From positions 8,172 to 72,171 of the forward strand of contig VWZL01002046.1 of assembly GCA_013396915.1 (NCBI GenBank): DNA of 64,000 nt. The letters run 5' to 3'. The position numbers and the translations under genes are program-made. Under the pieces are notes generated by a model that was not told where the DNA came from, ran no database searches, and saw only the letters and a list, made by a program, of their open reading frames with translations. Source of the DNA: Stercorarius parasiticus (lineage: Eukaryota; Chordata; Aves; Charadriiformes; Stercorariidae). Position 1 is the stretch's first letter; every line of letters starts with the position of its first letter. Below, in pieces: positions 57,564-64,000 of this stretch.

Positions 57564-60500
57564 TTTTTCCTAACTGCCAGAATGCCACAGGCCTGACAGA
57601 GTTTCTTTCTATGTTTCTCTATAGATGTTTGATCACACAACAGAATTCCTCAGAATCCCAACTAATATTGCCTCACCCCCAAACTGAATACAAGGAAAGG
57701 CTAGATGAACACTGGTTTTCCACCCCGACCACAGTCTTGCTTGTGAACCCATCACATGACACAGCGAATTGGGGTCAAGCTTTTCCTTAACATCTGTGAC
57801 ATCTCTCAGAGCAGGTACATCCTATAAGCGGTCCCTTTTGGTGTTTGAAAACAGCCCCAGAGAAACCTTTTTATAACTTTTATCAGATGACCTCCCCCAC
57901 TCCCTCTTCATCCCCAGTCATCATCTGATCCCATGGCCGGCTCATCAAGTGATTCTCAATCCCACATCAAATGATCGTTATCTTGTATAGCAACCAAAGG
58001 GCTTGCCTGGCTTGTCCACCTTCTTTATCATGGCTGTCACGTAGTCCAGATACACCTCTTCAGACATTGACAGGGCCTGCTAGTACTAGTCTTCCTTGGT
58101 GACCTAAGCTATAGAAGTTACGTTTGATAGCTGCAGCAGATTGTTAGAATATCTTAACCACTCCCAAGTGGTGACTTACAGACCCAGCTGCAGAACAGGA
58201 CCTGTGGTTCACAAAAAGCATAACAGAAAAAATTGGATTCTGAGGCCTTGTTTCCTTGTAGGTAGAGGAGAACGATGGCAAGCTCAGGTGAGGTCAGAAC
58301 ACCAGTCCTGGTGGTGGCTATGTGTGATATGGTTGGGACTTTAGGATAGGCCTCTCCTCATTTCCATCAGTGACAGAACAGAGTCATTTTTCTATTACCA
58401 TAAAATAGTTTTTTCTGCTTTGGCTTCTATTTCCTAATAATTACAGTCACAAAACAAATAATGCACAGCCCGTTTTCCTAGTCCATCCAAGTCACATCTT
58501 GTCTACTGATTGATCATTTCCCATGTTATGCAGGTGACTTCAGGAAGAGGTTAGCCCCTGAATATCAAAAAAAACCCCAAACCACAAAACACTGAACAGG
58601 TAAATGCCCTGTGTTTTTCATCACAGCACTCTTTATCCAGTGGACAGCATTCTCCTTTCTTTTGATCAAAATTAGCAGTTACAGTTGAAATAATGTAAAA
58701 ATGATATCAGACCAAAGAAATCTTAAAAAAAAAGAGTGGTCAGGGAGAGAGGATTTCTTTTTCTATCTTTCAAACCACTGTAAATTAGGGGAAAATGTAC
58801 ACAGGTTGACAATTTATAACCCTTGCCTTGCATAGCATGAAGGAAATACTGTTCTTTCTCATCAAAGTGTTTATAGGGAGGGAGGGAAGTCCTGTGCAGA
58901 GAAGAATGGATGGCAAATTGTTTAAAATTAGAACTGTTAATTCATCCAGGCAGCACAAGAAGGCAGTAAAACAGATGACCAAAACAGAGTGTAAAAAAAG
59001 ACAGCGGAAAGGATATTTTTACCTGTAGTAGAGACCAGTTATACTTACCTTACTTTATATGCGTATTGTGCAATACTGTTTCTTATAAAATTGATCGTTT
59101 TAGTTGTCTTTTCTAATTCCTTTTGAGTGATGATGCTTCGGTGTGCAATCTATAGGAAACACTGGTAAATGATAATGTGAAATTTTTTGTCGTATCTGTA
59201 TTCTGCACTGAATTCAGGGCTTCTTATGTGAAACACTGTTGCCGCCAAAGTCAAAGACAGACTTACTGCTGATTTCAAGGGAGGCAGAATTTCAGTGTTT
59301 GTCTGGTGCACTGCAGACAAGATTATATTAATACTGTGTTTGTTACATGGTCATCTGACTTTCTAGGCAGAATTGTACGTAACTGCATTCAAAATATAAA
59401 ACCAGGGAGAATGAACAAAATGCTTAAATCCATGCTGATAAATCATAGTAGCTATTATTAAGTCACACACATGCTGTCGTAACTCTATAAGGGGTATTAG
59501 TTTATGTTCACTAGGTGAGCTTTTTTATTATAAGCAGGGGTATTACCAGCTTGCCTGTCATGAGTGAACCTTTTGGTTGCAAGTGCAATAAAAATTCCAA
59601 GGAAAAAGATGGTCTCTTCCTCAAAGGGATTTCCAGATTAAATAAAGGTGCCTGTCTAAAAGGCCCAAGTGTGAGCGCCGAACAGCTGTTCCACATCAGG
59701 CTCCCCCATGAGCCCTGTGCTTGAAGCTCATCTCATCTAACTTCAGATGTCTACAGTCCAGAAGCCTGTATTTGATCTGGTTGAGTTGACTGCCTTACCA
59801 GCAGAGAGCCATTTTTAAGATGCGATTCATCTCACCCTGCAGTAGCTCTCTAAAACAGACTAGATGAATTGTGTTCTGCTTCTCTCTGTTGACTGTGAAC
59901 AGTTCAGGTGAATTCCACTCTGCCATTCCACATCAATAGAGTGCTTTGCACAGATTGAATTCATTCCCTTCTATTCAGAGATATTCTCAACATGGAATAA
60001 GAGTTGCCATGTAGCGAGTTCGAGCAATGATTTCTTTCTAAAAGTTTGCTTCTTAGCAGAAACTTTTGCACAAACTTCTCCATTCATTTGCTATCGTAAA
60101 TAAGAAAGAACATGTGCTTAGGAAAGACAGATGAGTTTTCCAAGGGAAAAAACAATACAGTAAAAGAATACAGATCATTTCATTTTATTGACTGCCAGAC
60201 CATTTTTGAGTTTATTAAAGGCATTACAGAAAAAAGTTGGAAGGACTTTGTGAAGGACTTTGTGGTTATTCACAGGCAGTTCCTCTAGGAAGTCATCAGG
60301 GAACACCTAATTACAAATTTGTGTTTTTAAATGCAAGGTAATTAAATCAGAAGGTAGAGTCAAGAATATATCCAAAGTGATTGATCTATAACTCACCTAA
60401 ATACTTGCACAATTAGAGCTACAATGATTAGACCCGATTTGGAGAAACAGACAAAAATGTAATTTATCCTCTAAAACTTGCATAAAAATGCTAAACCTAT

Positions 60501-63500
60501 TGATAAGGTAAAATATTAATGCACTGTAGTCTGATACCAAAACCTCACCAGAACTCAGTAAAGTGATAGTTGACACTAATTACAGCAAAGTGACTTTTGG
60601 AATTAACATAAAAATTTTCAGCCTAAAACAGCCTGTTGTCTTAAATATCAAAAAACTTACGTGTCCTTGTAACCTAAAAGTTTGTCAAATAACATACACT
60701 TGATTGTGGAGTTTGGTTCTCCTTGGTGCCAACTCAGTCTTTACTAAATGTCTCAGTGGATACTTTAAAAGGAAGAAATATCTTCTAATTAGAGCAATAG
60801 GTTGAGAGTCAGGAGATCAGTGTTTTAATTCCTAAACTACTACTGATTGTTCCACCTTAGATAAGTTAGAAACTATCTGAAAAGTGGTGGTAACAGTACT
60901 TTCTTTCTCTATTAGTTTTTAAACCCATGAGGACAGAAACTATTTCAGCTGTGACATTTTTAAAAATACAGATTCAACAGCTAAGTAGAAATTTCTGTTG
61001 TGAACAATGTGTTTTATATTCTACATAAATTTTCTGTAATGCTTTTTTATTATTTGCCCTACATTATCTGAATATTCCTCAGACAGTCTTTATTATATTC
61101 TCCAGTTATTTAACCATTAGGTTAATAAATTGCTTCTTTTTTTTTTTCTCTTAGTTTTTCTTCATTACTCTTATAGTTAATTTTGAACTGAAAGAACTTC
61201 TGATGAACAGAAAATGATATTTGTAGCTATTGTTAACAATCAAGCAGTTCCTCAAAAGATAACCAGTAGTTTGCCTAGAAGTTTTGGCTGCAACACTTCT
61301 AGAATGACTACTATTGCCAGCAACGTTAGCCTAAAATACAAGAAAATCAGAAAATTAATCAGATAGGAATACTTACCACATGCAGAGTTCAAATGCAACT
61401 TTTTTTTTTCCTTCCCAGCATCAGAATTCTGGAAAGTCTTCTTCAAAGAGGTGAGAGGTAAAAATCTTGAGAAGCAAGATTTTCAAATACTTAAAGGGAT
61501 ATACAATACAAACGGTAGCTACATTATACTGGTAGCACCTGAATATGATTTTCAAAGGCAGGGCTTTTGAGTACCATTTCTATTTTGACTTTTAGGCTGA
61601 AAATGGTGAGAGAAATGCAGACTTCCAAAGAGCAACAGAGCAAAGGTATTTCTTATACAAATATCAAAACAACATTCATTTCCTCTGTCCGGACAAAATT
61701 TGAAGAAAAAAACTCCCTTGATGAGAGTTATGTCAAAGCAGAGGCAATGAAGGTGCCAGTTGCTTTGATAAACAAAGGTGTAAAATTGCTCGGCAACATC
61801 AAGGAAGGCAATTCATACAGGGTTCTGCAGTTTAAGGGCTTCAATTATCTTATGCAATAACATGCAATTATAATTTCTTTTTTAAAGCTTAATAATTCAG
61901 AGTCTTACTTTTGTGAGTGTATGAATCCCAAAGAGAGCAAGTAGCTATTTTATTTCCTGTAAATCCCCAATCCCAGCTTTACTGGCATGGCATGCAAAAT
62001 TAGAAATGTCCATGAACAGATAGTCGTCTTTGAATTTCTGGTGTGGAAACTTTCTAATTTTTCAATTAAATCTTGATAGAAAGGTTGCCTTTATGACTTA
62101 TAGCAAATGGCAGGTAATTTAGTTTGGTCTGGCTCCTAGACTTTCAGTGTTTTGTTGGAATTGTTACTATGCAGGGGCTCAGATGTAAGAAAAAAAGAAT
62201 GCATTGTCATACCTGCAGGGTTTCAGAAATCAGAGTTGGGTTTCTCCTCTGATCTGAGCAGTGATATGGTGGCATTCAGTTTGTACTCTGATGAATTCAA
62301 GCAACGAGGTACTCTGTCCTGAGCGCTCACTTCTTCCTTCTGTTTCTGTTTTGCTCTGTTTTCAAGGGCTGCATCTATCATAGCCTACAATACTGTATCT
62401 CTTTGTGCCGGAAGAGCTCAAGTTGGTGTCTTGCCAATGCCAAAAGACATTGACTCAGAAAGACATTTGCGAATGCTGAAATGAAACTTCTGGATTATAT
62501 TTTCTTCTTGATTCCTGTTTTAAAGTACACCCTATTGTATTTCTCTTCATCACATAGGCAAACTAACACAGCCCCATGTAACAATAAACAATACTAAACT
62601 GACAGCCTTTTAACTTTTACTGTTTGCTTAGGAAGCGTGCGAGAGCTAATGTGAAAGCGTGTTAATTCATTTTTTGAGCAATGTATGATGAATAGCAGAT
62701 TTTACAATAAAAATGGTTCAGGAAAAGACAAGATACATTTTCTGTGTGACATCCACTTTTGACTATATGTCAAACAAAGCCATAAAACTTAACTTTAGCC
62801 AATATGTCACGCAGACTTTTTGGAACAAAATCGTGCAGTTGCCTCACTCCATTCTTTCAGAAATCTTTTCCACAGATTTTATTACATTCTGACATGGTTT
62901 CACTATGCCACTGAGAGCCGCCGGCACAAGGAGCCCAGGGCTTTCCTGGAGAATGAGTCCAATTGTCCTGTGTGTTATGGGCAGTTACGTGCAGCCAGGC
63001 TTATCGTGGAGCCTTTGCTGGCTCCACCACTGTAGGAGTGTCGAAGCAGCGTACGGCTCTGCTTTCCCACACACTGTCCCGCGTTGAAACTATTCAGCTG
63101 GACTAAAAGCCCTGGCCCTAAGAGATAAAAGGTTATCCTGTCATAAACCAGACAGGAGTAAGGATGTTGGAGCCCCTCACACCGATCTGAGCTGCAGAAG
63201 CATTATTTGCTGCAGCGCTTTCTAATGATATTGGAACAAGCCCCGTAAGGTCACGCTGGGAGGAGCCGCAATAGAGTTGCAGGAGGAAGCCAAAATGGTT
63301 GGAGGAAATACTAGTAAGCACCTCACTCTTTAAGTATTCAGCTTCCCTGAAAATACGTTCTTGTCAGCATTCCTACTGTTGGATCCCTCCTTGCAGTTAT
63401 GAGACCACATGATTAAGATTTTGCAGGGTAAATCTAAAGGACTCTTTTAAAAGTTTCTTAAATTTCTTGACAAGAGAGCAAGTCCATTATTACTACACAT

Positions 63501-64000
63501 ATAGGACTGTTTAGACTACTGACCACTTGGCAACTTACCTTCAATGACTTTTATTTTCCTATTGTTTTTCTTTCTCATTCATGGATAATATCAAGCTAAA
63601 AGTACATGAAAAAAATATTTTGCACAGGTTTTGTTCAAAACGAAAATGGTACTTTTTGATGGGAAAGAGACCATAGTTTTCTGCTTTTAGGTAATATTTC
63701 TAGTCAAATTATATGTTGTCGGTAGCATTAGCTTTAGGCATACTTCCACAAGTGAGCCTCACTTCTACCTTTATAATAATTCATGGAGCCTAACTTTAAG
63801 GGATAGTGCATGTGTTATTGGCAGACTTGTCCTACTTATATGAGATACATCATGCACGGCCCATTTCATTGCCTGGATAATGTGCAGCCTGTCTGAATGG
63901 TGATCCCAGGTAACACATTTACAGTATATCCTTCTGTAGAATACAACTGTTCAGAGCTCTATTTATAAACTGTTTAGGAGTTAAATGTCTTGTAAATGTT

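Larger units (their letters stand above)
53326..64000. other. Flanking sequence upstream of SMS, no recognised gene
   Basis: AT-rich sequence with an old CR1-like remnant at about 54690-55180, a short CR1 tail at 56005-56060 and a G-rich block near 57540. Open frames on either strand (longest 168 residues at 54108-54614) match nothing I recognise. The human neighbours of SMS (MBTPS2, PHEX) are not seen. Confidence 0.75.

Overview
The window is vertebrate nuclear DNA, almost certainly from a bird. The evidence is many CR1 LINE 3' ends in both orientations, a solo LTR with the 5' TGTCCTGG and 3' AACCACAACA ends typical of avian ERVL-like elements, and a CpG-island promoter. There are no bacterial-style operons, and nearly all open frames seen are chance or repeat frames. 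The sequence is a draft assembly with two long N gaps (17334-17664 and 52377-53145) and one single-N join (41076).

One protein-coding gene can be supported: spermine synthase (SMS) on the minus strand. Ten coding exons (exons 2 to 11 of an 11-exon gene) were rebuilt base by base at 34178-34298, 23205-23298, 22373-22437, 20457-20632, 18403-18557, 16442-16531, 15279-15393, 14643-14722, 3615-3730 and 481-523. All splice phases agree. They encode 351 residues, close to a full-length enzyme once about 16 residues of exon 1 are added. Exon 1 was not found and most likely lies in the gap inside the CpG island at 51.9-53.3 kb. The 3' UTR runs toward position 1. Introns 1, 2 and 9 exceed 10 kb and hold most of the repeats.

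The most notable observation is that two SMS introns carry hallmarks of the minor (U12) spliceosome. Intron 6 is a textbook AT-AC intron (ATATCCTTT donor, CCTTAAC branch site, AC acceptor). Intron 10 is GT-AG with a GTATCCTTA donor and a CCTTAAC branch site. Retention of either would end the reading frame within a few codons.

Region by region: 1-480 is 3' UTR or downstream sequence. 481-34298 is the SMS body with CR1 copies at 14.2 and 17.2-18.1 kb, a solo LTR at 28.1-28.6 kb and a diverged local repeat at 29.3/30.2 kb. 34299 to about 52.4 kb is intron 1, with a dense CR1 cluster at 40.5-43.1 kb that includes a probable assembly duplication, and more CR1 at 49.8 and 51.3 kb. 51.93-53.28 kb is the CpG island. 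53.3-64 kb is flanking sequence upstream of SMS with old CR1 remnants and no gene I can recognise. I see no new multi-gene system here.
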